The translations under genes and the position numbers were made by a program. Below are positions 42,948 to 51,359 of a stretch of DNA of 64,000 bases, one piece after another (position 1 is the first letter of the stretch; every line of letters starts with the position of its first letter). The DNA is from Georgenia satyanarayanai. Its GTDB lineage: Bacteria > Actinomycetota > Actinomycetes > Actinomycetales > Actinomycetaceae. The stretch lies in the NCBI RefSeq assembly GCF_023715365.1, contig NZ_JAMBNZ010000005.1, positions 1-64,000 on the forward strand. Reading direction: 5' to 3'. The notes under the pieces are model-generated. The model saw nothing but the letters and a program-made list of their open reading frames with translations, had not been told where the DNA came from and did no database searches.

Positions 42948-43063
42948 TGCTCCTCCTCCCGGCCGAAGCGGCCGGCTGGTGTCGGCGGGCGAATCAGGCC
43001 TTCCTGATCGCCCCGTCCGTGCCCCCAGCTCTTCCTGGGCGGCGCGGGAACGGATGGGCGCCG

Positions 43064-43077
43064 TGGAAGCGGTTCCA
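43064..43077. promoter_or_regulatory. LacI-family operator of the beta-glucoside operon
   Basis: TGGAAGCGGTTCCA, a near-perfect palindrome with the central CG-type core of LacI/GalR operators, lies just downstream of the predicted start of transcription, where binding would block it. A related half-site lies at 43133-43144, upstream of the -35 box. Confidence 0.75.
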
Positions 43078-43090
43078 TGACGTTCCACGT

Positions 43091-43120
43091 ACTGTGCCGG
43101 TGCGGTGCCCACCGTGTCAA
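43091..43120 (-). promoter_or_regulatory. Promoter of the beta-glucoside operon
   Basis: On the minus strand, TTGACA (43120-43115) and CACAGT (43096-43091) are separated by 18 bp. The expected start of transcription is near 43084. Confidence 0.65.
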
Positions 43121-43145
43121 CCCATCCGGCAGAACCGCCTTCCAC

Positions 43146-43214
43146 TTGCGTCGCCCTTCTCGATCTTGCGGCGCCCTTTCCGTCACCCTCGGCGGAGCGA
43201 GAAGTGCGACGCAA
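43146..43214 (-). terminator. Inverted repeat after lacI-type gene
   Basis: 17-bp arms with one mismatch (43146-43162 with 43198-43214) enclose 35 nt between the regulator stop and the sugar operon promoter. It may end the regulator transcript. Confidence 0.45.
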
Positions 43215-43302
43215 AGGGGGCTGGCCGGCCGGCGACCAGGGCACGCCGGAACAGCTCAGCGCTCGGCGCGAGAGGGGCTGGCGGAGGGGCTTTTGGCCCG
43301 GG

Positions 43303-44325
43303 CTAGGCGGAGTCGCGGGGGACGAGGGCGACGTCGAGGGTCACCGAGGTGGCCTGGCCACCGTCGGCGAGGTCGATGAGCATCCGGGCCATCTGCCGCC
43401 CCATCGCCTCGAGGGGCTGACGGACAGTGGTGAGCGGCGGGTCGGAGTCGACGGCGATCGGGACGTCGTCGAAGCCGACGACGGCGACGTCATCGGGCAC
43501 GCGCAGGCCCCGCTCGCGCAGCGCCCGCAGCGCACCGACGGCGGTGAGGTCGTTCGCCGCGAAGAGCCCGTCGAGCTTCTCCCCCGTCGCGAGCAGCTCG
43601 CGCATGGTGCGGTAGCCGCCGCCGATCGTGAAGTCACCTTCGACCACCCGCGAGCCCGGCAGCTCGACGCCCTGCTCGGTGAGCTCCGCCCGGAAGCCGG
43701 CGAACCGGTCGCTGGTCGCGGTCATGTCACGCGGACCGGTGATGGTCGCCGGCGTGCGGCAGCCGCGGGCGAGCAGCGCCTGCGCGGCGAGCCGGCCCCC
43801 GGTGAAGTTGTCCGGGCTGACGAAGGGGAAGGAGGCGCGGCGGCTCGGCGGGCGGCCCGCCAGGACGACGGGCACCCCGAGCCGGTGGACACGCCCGGGC
43901 AGCGGGTCGTCGCCGTGGACGGAGAGGAACATCGCGCCGTCGACGTGGCCACCGGCCGCGTACTCCTCCAGCCGGGCGCGGTCGTCGTCGCTGCTCACGA
44001 CGACGAAGAGCAGCTGGCGTCGTCGCTCCGCCGCCGCCACCTGCGCCCCGCGCAGCACCCCGGCGAAGAACGGGTCGGCGAAGAACTTCTCCCCGGACTC
44101 GGCGACGACGAAGGCGAGCGCGTCGCTGCGGCTCGTGGCCAGCGAGCGGGCCGCCTGGCGCGGGACGTAGGAGAGCTCCGCGGCGGCCGTGCGGACCGCC
44201 TCGCGGGCCCGGTCACTGACCCTCGGGTCGCCGCTCAGCACCCGGCTGGCGGTGGCGCGGGAGACCCCGGCCCGCTCGGCAACCGTGTCCAGGGTCGGCG
44301 CCGGGTCTCTCAGTGGCGTGGCCAT
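43303..44325 (-). CDS. LacI-family repressor of the beta-glucoside operon
   Basis: A 340-residue repressor. The N-terminal HTH reads TLDTVAERAGVSRATASRVL, followed by the hinge helix (YVPRQAARSLATSRS) and a periplasmic-binding-protein-like sensor domain. ATG 44325 with GGAGGAG is preferred to the longer frame. It lies directly upstream of the transporter operon, and both promoters share the half-site ACCGCTTCCA. The likely inducer is a beta-glucoside. Confidence 0.92.
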   Translation of the reverse strand: MATPLRDPAPTLDTVAERAGVSRATASRVLSGDPRVSDRAREAVRTAAAELSYVPRQAARSLATSRSDALAFVVAESGEKFFADPFFAGVLRGAQVAAAERRRQLLFVVVSSDDDRARLEEYAAGGHVDGAMFLSVHGDDPLPGRVHRLGVPVVLAGRPPSRRASFPFVSPDNFTGGRLAAQALLARGCRTPATITGPRDMTATSDRFAGFRAELTEQGVELPGSRVVEGDFTIGGGYRTMRELLATGEKLDGLFAANDLTAVGALRALRERGLRVPDDVAVVGFDDVPIAVDSDPPLTTVRQPLEAMGRQMARMLIDLADGGQATSVTLDVALVPRDSA

Positions 44326-44363
44326 GGGGCTCCTCCCTCCGGCAGTGGTCGTGGTGGACAGTA

Positions 44364-44378
44364 TGCACACCGCTTCCA
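44364..44378. promoter_or_regulatory. Candidate autoregulatory operator of the LacI-type gene
   Basis: TGCACACCGCTTCCA shares ten consecutive bases with the operator at 43064-43077 and overlaps CATACT, a possible -10 box of the repressor gene. Confidence 0.55.
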
Positions 44379-44446
44379 TGGGCGGCGTCCAACGCCCAGG
44401 CGTGCGGGTGCCCGCGAGCCGGTGTTCGATGGGCGGGGAGGCACCG

Positions 44447-45874
44447 GTGGACTGGTTCGTCGCGGAGGACTACGGGCTGGCGCGCGTCGTGCTGCAGCGG
44501 GGCGTCGCGCTGCTGTACGTCGTCGCCCTCGTCGCGGTGCTGCGGCAGTTCCCGGCCCTGCTCGGCGAGCGCGGACTGCTGCCCGTCCCCCGCTTCACCG
44601 CCCGCGTCCCGGCACGGGCGACCCCGAGCCTCTTCCACTGGCGCTACTCCGACCGGCTGCTGCGCGTCGTCGCCTGGACCGGGCTGCTGCTGGCCCTCGC
44701 CGTCATCGTCGGCCTCCCGCAGCAGGGCCCGTCGTGGGTGCCGATGCTCGTGTTCCTCCTCCTCTACGGGCTGTACCTGTCGGTCGTCAACGTCGGGCAG
44801 GTCTTTTATGGCTTCGGCTGGGAGTCGCTGCTGCTCGAGGCGGGCTTCCTCGCCGCCTTCCTCGGCTCCGACGACGTCGGCACCCCGTGGATCACGCTCG
44901 TCGCCTTCCGCTGGCTCCTCTTCCGCGTCGAGTTCGGGGCCGGCCTCATCAAGCTGCGCGGCGACACCGCCTGGCGCGACCTCACCGCCCTGCACTACCA
45001 CCACGAGACCCAGCCGATGCCCGGCCCGCTCAGCTGGTTCTTCCATCACCTGCCCGGCCCGCTGCACAAGGTCGAGGTCCTCGCCAACCACGTCACCCAG
45101 CTCGTCGTGCCCGTCCTCCTCCTCGCACCGCAGCCGGTCGCGACGTGGGCGGCCGCCGTCGTCGTCGTCACCCAGCTGTGGCTCGTGCTGTCGGGGAACT
45201 TTGCCTGGCTCAACTGGGTCACCATCGTCATCGCCTTCTCGGCGGTGAGCGACGACGTCGTCTCGGGCCTGGTCCCGGCCCTCGCCCCGGACCGGGCGTA
45301 CGGGCCGACGCCGCTGTGGTTCGCCGTCGTCGTCATCGGCGTGGGTGCGGTGCTGCTCGTCCTCAGCTGGTGGCCGGCCCGCAACCTGTTCTCGCGGCGG
45401 CAGCGGATGAACGCCTCGTTCAACGCCTTTCACCTCATGGGCGCCTACGGGGCCTTCGGCTCGATCACCCGGCGACGGGACGAGATCGTCGTCGAGGGCA
45501 CGCGCGCGGCGGACCCCGGCGAGGACGACTGGGAGGAGTACGTGTTCCGCGGGAAGCCGGGGCCGGTGGGCCGGCTGCCCCGGCAGTTCGCGCCCTACCA
45601 CCTGCGGCTGGACTGGGGCATGTGGTTCCTCGCGCTGGGATCCTCGGCGCAGCTGTCGTGGTTCCTGCCCTTCCTCGACCGGCTCCTGGAGGCGGACCCG
45701 GCCACCCTGCGGCTGCTCGCCCACGATCCCTTCGACGGCGAGCGCCCGGCGTGGGTGCGGGCGCGTGTCTTCCGCTACCGGTACTCGACGTGGGAGGAGC
45801 TGCGCCGCGAGCGGGTGTGGTGGGTGCGCCGGGAGGTCGGGGCGCTCACGGCTCCACGGCGCTTGCCGCGGTGA
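44447..45874 (+). CDS. Lipase maturation factor family membrane protein
   Basis: A 475-residue membrane protein related to eukaryotic LMF1/2. It begins WFVAEDYGLARVVLQRGVALLYVV, has about eight helices, and keeps FRWLLFRVEFGAGLIKLRGD and NVGQVFYGFGWESLLLEAGF, then a C-terminal domain with YHLRLDWGMWFLAL. Bacterial homologs are of unknown role, presumably in folding or export of secreted lipases. GTG 44447 is preferred to ATG 44429 because GGGGAGG lies 6 nt before it. Confidence 0.85.
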   Translation: MDWFVAEDYGLARVVLQRGVALLYVVALVAVLRQFPALLGERGLLPVPRFTARVPARATPSLFHWRYSDRLLRVVAWTGLLLALAVIVGLPQQGPSWVPMLVFLLLYGLYLSVVNVGQVFYGFGWESLLLEAGFLAAFLGSDDVGTPWITLVAFRWLLFRVEFGAGLIKLRGDTAWRDLTALHYHHETQPMPGPLSWFFHHLPGPLHKVEVLANHVTQLVVPVLLLAPQPVATWAAAVVVVTQLWLVLSGNFAWLNWVTIVIAFSAVSDDVVSGLVPALAPDRAYGPTPLWFAVVVIGVGAVLLVLSWWPARNLFSRRQRMNASFNAFHLMGAYGAFGSITRRRDEIVVEGTRAADPGEDDWEEYVFRGKPGPVGRLPRQFAPYHLRLDWGMWFLALGSSAQLSWFLPFLDRLLEADPATLRLLAHDPFDGERPAWVRARVFRYRYSTWEELRRERVWWVRREVGALTAPRRLPR

Positions 45875-45893
45875 GGCCCGCACCCGTCCGCGG

Positions 45894-47108
45894 TCAGCGG
45901 CGGGCGGCGAGGAAATCGGCGATCCGGCCGATGGCCTCCTCCAGGACGCTCGCCTCGGGCAGCGTGACGAGGCGGAAGTGGTCGGGCGTGGGCCAGTTGA
46001 ACCCGGTGCCGTGGGTGACGAGGATCTTCTTGGCCCGCAGCAGCTCGATGACGAACTCCTGGTCGTCGTCGATCGGGTAGACCGCGGGGTCGAGCCGCGG
46101 GAAGCAGTAGAGGGCACCGCGGGGCCTGACGTTGCTGACCCCGGGAATCTCGTTGAGCAGCCGGTCGGCGAGCATCGACTGCTCGTAGAAGCGGCCACCC
46201 GGCCCGATGAGCTCCTCGATCGACTGGTACCCGCCGAGTGCCGTCTGGATCGCGTGCTGCGCCGGCACGTTGGAGCACATGCGCATGTTGGCGACGAGCG
46301 TGAGGCCCTCGAGGAAGTCGGTGGCGATCTCCTTCGGTCCGGAGATCATCACCCAGCCCGCGCGGTAGCCGCAGACGCGGTACGCCTTGGAGAGGCCCGA
46401 GAACGTCAGGCACAGCACATCGTTGCCGGCGTACGTCGCCGCATGGTGGTGCTGTGCGTCCTCGAAGAGGATCTTCTCGTAGATCTCGTCGGCCATGACG
46501 ACGAGGTCGTGCCGCCGCGCGATGTCGACGAGCGCCCTGACCGTCTCCGCGCTGTAGACCGCCCCGGTGGGGTTGTTGGGGTTGATGATGACGATGGCGT
46601 GCGTGTTCTCGGTGATCTTCGCCTCGATGTCGGCGAGGTCGGGGTTCCAGTCGTCATCCTCGTCGCACCGGTAGTGCACGGGGGTGCCGCCCGCGAGGGT
46701 CACGGCGCCCGTCCACAGCGGGTAGTCGGGCGCCGGCACGAGGATCTCGTTGCCGTCGTCGACGAAGGCCTGCAGCACCATCGAGATCAGCTCGGACACG
46801 CCGTTGCCGATGAAGATGTCCTCCACGCCGACGTCGCGCAGACCGTGCGACTGGTAGTAGTTCATGACGGCGGTGCGCGCCGACCAGATGCCCTGGCTGT
46901 CGGAGTACCCGGCCGACTGCGGCAGGTGGTGCACCATGTCGGCGAGGATCTGCTCGGGCGCCTCGAAGCCGAACGGTGCGGTGTTGCCGATGTTGAGCTT
47001 GAGGATCCGGTGCCCCTCGGCCTCGAGGCGCTGGGCCTCGACGAGGATCGGCCCCCGCACGTCGTAGCGGACACCTTGCAGCTTCTTGCTCTGGCGGATC
47101 GAACGCAT
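45894..47108 (-). CDS. Aspartate/alanine-type aminotransferase (class I/II PLP)
   Basis: A 404-residue PLP enzyme. The lysine that forms the Schiff base is in SGLSKAYRVCGYRAGW, with NPNNPTGAVYS and VVMADEIYEKILFE beside it. Close similarity to AlaA-type glutamate-pyruvate transaminases is suggested by the N-terminus (MRSIRQSKKLQGVRYDVRGP). It is probably a valine/alanine-forming aminotransferase. Confidence 0.9.
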   Translation of the reverse strand: MRSIRQSKKLQGVRYDVRGPILVEAQRLEAEGHRILKLNIGNTAPFGFEAPEQILADMVHHLPQSAGYSDSQGIWSARTAVMNYYQSHGLRDVGVEDIFIGNGVSELISMVLQAFVDDGNEILVPAPDYPLWTGAVTLAGGTPVHYRCDEDDDWNPDLADIEAKITENTHAIVIINPNNPTGAVYSAETVRALVDIARRHDLVVMADEIYEKILFEDAQHHHAATYAGNDVLCLTFSGLSKAYRVCGYRAGWVMISGPKEIATDFLEGLTLVANMRMCSNVPAQHAIQTALGGYQSIEELIGPGGRFYEQSMLADRLLNEIPGVSNVRPRGALYCFPRLDPAVYPIDDDQEFVIELLRAKKILVTHGTGFNWPTPDHFRLVTLPEASVLEEAIGRIADFLAARR

Positions 47109-47182
47109 GCCCCATCCTCGCAGGAGTCCTGGGCCCGCTCGGGGATGGCGCACACCTCGCTCATGTCGCGGCGCCGGCCGGA

Positions 47183-47773
47183 CTACCTCGCGCCTGGCGC
47201 CGCCAGCACCTCCAGGGCGCGGGCGAGCACCTCCTCCAGCGGCGCCCGCGGAACGGGCGCCCGGGACCACACGCGCAACGCCGCCAGGAGAGCCCCCGCC
47301 TGCGCCGCCCCGACGACCTCGGCCGCCAGCTCCTCCACGCCGCGCCGCCGGAGGTACGCGGCGAGGATGCGACCGGCCCGGACCTGGCGCCGCGCCGCCG
47401 ACTCCTCGAGCTCCTCGGCCACGCCCATCGGCTCGGCGTTGGCGAACGCCAGTGCCGCGGCGCCCGGCTCGAGCGCGGCGGCCACGCGGAGCAGCGCGTC
47501 CCGCGTGTCGGTGACGGGGTCGGCCGCGGCGGCGTCGTCGTCCCCCAGCCGCACGGTGAGGGCGCCGAGCGCGTCGTCGACCGAGGTCCACAGCAGGTCG
47601 CTCTTGGCGGGGATGTAGTTGAAGAAGGTGGCCCGACTCACGCCCGCGCGGCGGGTGATGTCCGCCACGGAGGTGTCGGCGTAGCCCTGCTCGAGGAACA
47701 GCTCGACGGCCGCTTCCTCCAGCATCTCGCGGCTCGCAGACCGCGGCCGGCCCGCCCGGCGTCCCTCGTGCAT
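47183..47773 (-). CDS. TetR-family regulator divergent from peptide transporter
   Basis: A 196-residue repressor. HTH: MLEEAAVELFLEQGYADTSV then ADITRRAGVSRATFFNYI. The C-terminal ligand domain is Ala-rich. TAGGAT lies 6 nt before ATG 47773 (leaderless-type). The divergent peptide-binding gene and the inverted repeat between them suggest it controls that transporter. Confidence 0.88.
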   Translation of the reverse strand: MHEGRRAGRPRSASREMLEEAAVELFLEQGYADTSVADITRRAGVSRATFFNYIPAKSDLLWTSVDDALGALTVRLGDDDAAAADPVTDTRDALLRVAAALEPGAAALAFANAEPMGVAEELEESAARRQVRAGRILAAYLRRRGVEELAAEVVGAAQAGALLAALRVWSRAPVPRAPLEEVLARALEVLAAPGAR

Positions 47774-47779
47774 ACCGAG

Positions 47780-47785
47780 ATCCTA
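47780..47785 (-). promoter_or_regulatory. Leaderless-type -10 box of the TetR gene
   Basis: Minus-strand TAGGAT, then CTCGGT, then ATG 47773. Confidence 0.6.
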
Positions 47786-47806
47786 CGGTCCGCCGTCGTC
47801 CACGCA

Positions 47807-47830
47807 GGTCTATTGTTGGACGCAGACCAA
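47807..47830. promoter_or_regulatory. Candidate TetR operator overlapping transporter promoter
   Basis: GGTCT (47807-47811) and AGACC (47824-47828) form an inverted repeat, with TTGG...CCAA (47816-47830) nested in it. TATTGT at 47811-47816 is a likely -10 box for the binding-protein gene, so the site would act as a repressor target. Confidence 0.5.
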
Positions 47831-47855
47831 GAACCTCCGAGTGAACGGTGCTCCC

Positions 47856-49514
47856 ATGGCCAAGGCCACCTCCCTCGCTGCCGCCGCCCTCGCGGCGTCC
47901 CTGCTCCTCGCCGCGTGCGGCGGGGGCGACAGCGACGACGCCGCGTCGGGCGCCGGCGAGCCCGTCGAGGGCGGCACGCTCGTCTACGCCACCGGCGACG
48001 CCGAGCCCACCTGCCTGGACCCGCACGTGGGCGGCAACTACCCGCAGGCGCTCATCAGCACCCAGTACCTCGAGCCGCTCGTCGGCCGCGACGCCTCCGG
48101 GGAGATCCAGCCCTGGCTCGCCACCGACTGGGAGGTCAGCGAGGACGGGCTCACCTGGGACCTCACGCTCGCCGAGGGCCTCACCTTCACCGACGGCACG
48201 CCGCTGGACGCCGAGGCCGTCAAGGTCAACATCGAGCACCTCCAGGACCCGGACACCGCCTCCTCCACCGGCTACCTCGGGGTGCGGAAGATCGACGAGG
48301 TCGAGCCGGTGGACGCCACCCACGTGCGCCTCCACCTCTCCGAGCCGGACTCCGCACTGCTCGAGTCGCTGTCGATGCAGTGGACGGCGATGCAGTCCCC
48401 CGCCGGCATCGCCCGCGGCCAGGACGAGAACTGCGCCGCGCCCATCGGCACCGGACCCTTCGTCGTCACCGAGTGGGTGCCCCAGCAGCACGTCCTCCTC
48501 GAGCGCAACGAGGACTACGCGAGTCACGGCCCGGAGGCGGACCACGACGGCGCCGCCCACCTGCAGCGCATCGAGTGGCGCTTCATCCCCGACCCCGCCA
48601 CCCGCTGGGCCGCCCTGCAGTCCGGGGAGGTGCACGTCATCGACAACCCCGAGCCGGAGGCGATCGTCTCCGCAAAGGCCGGGGAGGACATCACCCACAT
48701 CGACGCGCCGCGGCCCGGTTCCGTCAACCGCATCGAGCTGAACTCGGCGCAGGCGCCCTTCGACGACGAGCGGGTCCGGCAGGCCTTCGTCTACTCCGCC
48801 GACGTCGACCCCGGCATCGAGGCGCTCTACCAGGGCGTGGCGACCCGCTCCCACTCCCCGCTGTCCAGCGTGGAGCCCATGGGTTACAGCGACCCCTCGC
48901 TCTTCGTCACCGACCTCGAGGAGGCCGAGCGGCTCCTCGACGACGCCGGCTGGACCGAGGTCGACGACGAGGGCTACCGCGTGCGCGACGGCGAGCGCCT
49001 CACCGTCCGCTTCCCGGTGAGCACGAACCAGTCGGTCGCCGCCGAGCAGGCGCTCTTCGAGCAGGTCCAGGCCAACACCAGGCGCGTCGGTTTCGAGGTC
49101 GTCCTCACCCCGCTCGACCTGTCCGCCTGGTACGGCGCGCTCGCAGCGCCGGAGGGCGGCGGGGAGAACACCTACGAGGCCGTCAGCGCCCCGTACACGA
49201 AAGTGGGGCCGGACGTGCTGCGCACGCTCTACCACTCCGACGGCACGGTCCCCGCGCCCAGCGGCTACTTCGCCAACCTCTCCCAGGTCACCGACCCGGA
49301 GATCGACGCCCTCCTTGACGAGGCCGCCCGGATCACCGACCCGGGCCAGCGCGCCGACCTCTACGAGGAGGCCCAGCGCCGCGTGCTCGAGGGCTACTAC
49401 ATCCTGCCGCTGTACGACCAGCAGAACCACTTCCTCACCCGCGAGGTGGAGGGCGTGACGACGCTCGGGACGGTGTCCACCCCGACCTTCGTCAACGCCC
49501 GGCTCACCTCCTGA
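47856..49514 (+). CDS. Peptide ABC transporter binding lipoprotein
   Basis: A 552-residue family 5 solute-binding protein. Signal MAKATSLAAAALAASLLLAAC has lipobox LAAC. Family 5 landmarks: PWLATDWEVSEDGLTWDLTL and GTGPFVVTEWVPQQHVLLERN. GTG 47841 is an alternative start five codons earlier. First gene of the peptide transporter operon; substrates are probably oligopeptides or other large polar solutes. Confidence 0.9.
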   Translation: MAKATSLAAAALAASLLLAACGGGDSDDAASGAGEPVEGGTLVYATGDAEPTCLDPHVGGNYPQALISTQYLEPLVGRDASGEIQPWLATDWEVSEDGLTWDLTLAEGLTFTDGTPLDAEAVKVNIEHLQDPDTASSTGYLGVRKIDEVEPVDATHVRLHLSEPDSALLESLSMQWTAMQSPAGIARGQDENCAAPIGTGPFVVTEWVPQQHVLLERNEDYASHGPEADHDGAAHLQRIEWRFIPDPATRWAALQSGEVHVIDNPEPEAIVSAKAGEDITHIDAPRPGSVNRIELNSAQAPFDDERVRQAFVYSADVDPGIEALYQGVATRSHSPLSSVEPMGYSDPSLFVTDLEEAERLLDDAGWTEVDDEGYRVRDGERLTVRFPVSTNQSVAAEQALFEQVQANTRRVGFEVVLTPLDLSAWYGALAAPEGGGENTYEAVSAPYTKVGPDVLRTLYHSDGTVPAPSGYFANLSQVTDPEIDALLDEAARITDPGQRADLYEEAQRRVLEGYYILPLYDQQNHFLTREVEGVTTLGTVSTPTFVNARLTS

Positions 49515-49524
49515 GGGCCGCCCG

Positions 49525-50514
49525 ATGACCGTGCTGCGCTGGCTGCTCGGGCGCCTCGCCGCCGCGGCGCTGGTGGCCTGGGTGGTCGCCACCGTCGTCT
49601 TCTTCGCGCTGCGCTCGGCCGGCGGGGACCCCTCCGAGGCGATTCTCGGCGGTCCCGGTTCCCAGGCGAGCCCGGAGGCGGTCGCCCTGGTCCGCGCGGA
49701 GTACTCCCTGGACGAGCCGCTCCTCGTCCAGTACCTCCTCCAGCTCGCGCGCACCGTCACCTTCCAGCTCGGGGACTCCTACGCCCGCCGGCGGCCGGTC
49801 TCCGAGCTCGTCGGCGACCAGCTCACCGGCACGCTCGTGCTCGCGGCGCTGGGACTGCTGCTCGCCTGGGTCCTCGCGCTGGCGGTGGCGACGGCGGCGG
49901 TCCTCGCCCGCGGCCGCGTGGCACGCCGGGCGGTGGGGCTGCTGCGCGGGGCGGAGGTCGTCGCCTCGGTCATGCCGCACTTCTGGCTGGGAGCCGTGCT
50001 CATCGCCGTCTTCGCCGGCGGGCTGGGCTGGCTGCCCGCCACGAGCAGCAACAGCTCACTGCGCTCCCTGCTCCTGCCCGCCGTCACCCTCGCGGTGCCC
50101 GTGGCCGGCTTCCTCGGCCAGGTGATGCGCGACGGTCTGGAGGAGGCGCACACCGCCCCCTTCGCGACGACCTCCCGCTCCCGCGGCGCCTCGGAGGGCC
50201 GGGTGCTGTGGCGCCACTCGCTGCGGCACGCGGCGCTGCCGGCCATCGCGCTCTCCGGCTGGGCCTTCGGCTCGTTGCTGTCCGGTGCCGTCGTCGTCGA
50301 GACGCTCTTCGGCCGGCCCGGGCTGGGCCGCCTCCTCATCGACGCGACGCACTCCCGCGACGTGCCCGTCGTCATCGGCGTCGTCCTCGTCATCGCGCTC
50401 GGCTACGTCATCGTCATGTCGGTGGCCGACGTCCTCGAGCGGGTCGTCGACCCGCGGCTGCGGGGCCGCGTCGAGGCCGTGCGCAGCGCCCCGCAGGGGC
50501 AGATGGTCGCGTGA
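49525..50514 (+). CDS. Peptide ABC transporter permease (DppB-type)
   Basis: A 329-residue permease with six helices. It starts LRWLLGRLAAAALVAWVVATVVFFALR and contains the BPD permease segment PLVQYLLQLARTVTFQLGDS-like region (here LLVQYLLQLARTVTFQLGD) and GRPGLGRLLIDATHSRDVPV near the end. The start is 10 nt after the binding-protein stop. Confidence 0.93.
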   Translation: MTVLRWLLGRLAAAALVAWVVATVVFFALRSAGGDPSEAILGGPGSQASPEAVALVRAEYSLDEPLLVQYLLQLARTVTFQLGDSYARRRPVSELVGDQLTGTLVLAALGLLLAWVLALAVATAAVLARGRVARRAVGLLRGAEVVASVMPHFWLGAVLIAVFAGGLGWLPATSSNSSLRSLLLPAVTLAVPVAGFLGQVMRDGLEEAHTAPFATTSRSRGASEGRVLWRHSLRHAALPAIALSGWAFGSLLSGAVVVETLFGRPGLGRLLIDATHSRDVPVVIGVVLVIALGYVIVMSVADVLERVVDPRLRGRVEAVRSAPQGQMVA

Positions 50515-51359
50515 CGCCCGAGCTGGTGCGCGCCCCGCGCGCATGGACGGCACGAGCCCGGCGGGTACTGGGCCCGGGCGGTGTCGTGAGTGCCGCCGTC
50601 GTCGTCCTCGTGCTGGTCGCGGCGCTGTGGCCGCAGCTGCTCGCGCCCGGCGACCCGACCGCCGTCGCCCCGGCCGACGCCTACCAGCCGCCGGGGAGCG
50701 GGGCGCTGCTCGGGACGGACGCGTCGGGTCGGGACGTGTACACGCGCGTGATCCACGGCGCGGGCCAGTCGCTCGGGGTGGGTGCGCTCGCGACGGCGAT
50801 CGGGCTCGCTCTCGGCGTGGTGCTCGGCTTCGGCGCCGCGCTCGGGCCGCGGTGGCTCGACGGCCTGCTCAGCCGGGTCATCGAGGTGCTCTTCTCGCTG
50901 CCCAGCCTCGTGCTCGCGCTCCTGCTCGTCGCGGTCCTCGGTGCCGGCGTGGGGCCCTCGGTCATCTCGGTGGGGCTGGCGACGGCGCCCGGCTACGCGC
51001 GGATCCTGCGCGCGCGGGCCCAGGCGGTGGCACAGAGCGCCTACGTCGGCGCGGCCCGGCTCGAGGGCGTCTCGGCGCCCGTCACGTTCGTGCGGCACGT
51101 GCTGCCGAACACGGTGTGGCCGCTCGTGGCGGTGGCGACCCTCGGCATCGGCCAGGCGATCGTCTGGGTGTCCGCGCTGAGCTACCTCGGCCTCGGCGCC
51201 CTGCCGCCCTCCCCGGAGTGGGGCGCGATGCTCAACGCCGGCCGCCTCCACATCACGAGCTCGTGGTGGCTCACCGTGGCGCCCGGGCTGGCGATCACGG
51301 TGACCGCGGCGGCACTCACCATGCTCGGGCGCAGGCTGAGCGCAGTGGCCCCCTCATGA
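50511..51359 (+). CDS. Peptide ABC transporter permease (DppC-type)
   Basis: A 282-residue permease with the LLGTDASGRDVYTRVIHGA motif of the DppC/OppC group and a cytoplasmic loop RILRARAQAVAQSAYVGAARLEG (part: AYVGAARLEG). GTG 50511 overlaps the DppB-type stop (GTGA); its own stop overlaps the ATPase start (ATGA). Confidence 0.93.
   Translation: MTPELVRAPRAWTARARRVLGPGGVVSAAVVVLVLVAALWPQLLAPGDPTAVAPADAYQPPGSGALLGTDASGRDVYTRVIHGAGQSLGVGALATAIGLALGVVLGFGAALGPRWLDGLLSRVIEVLFSLPSLVLALLLVAVLGAGVGPSVISVGLATAPGYARILRARAQAVAQSAYVGAARLEGVSAPVTFVRHVLPNTVWPLVAVATLGIGQAIVWVSALSYLGLGALPPSPEWGAMLNAGRLHITSSWWLTVAPGLAITVTAAALTMLGRRLSAVAPS

Noticed and set aside
43105-46080. 991-codon plus-strand open frame
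   Set aside because: Runs antisense to the LacI gene and off-frame through the lipase-maturation-factor gene.
47109-49760. Long N-terminal extension of the aminotransferase frame
   Set aside because: It is antisense to the peptide-binding lipoprotein and out of frame with the TetR gene; the enzyme starts at ATG 47108.
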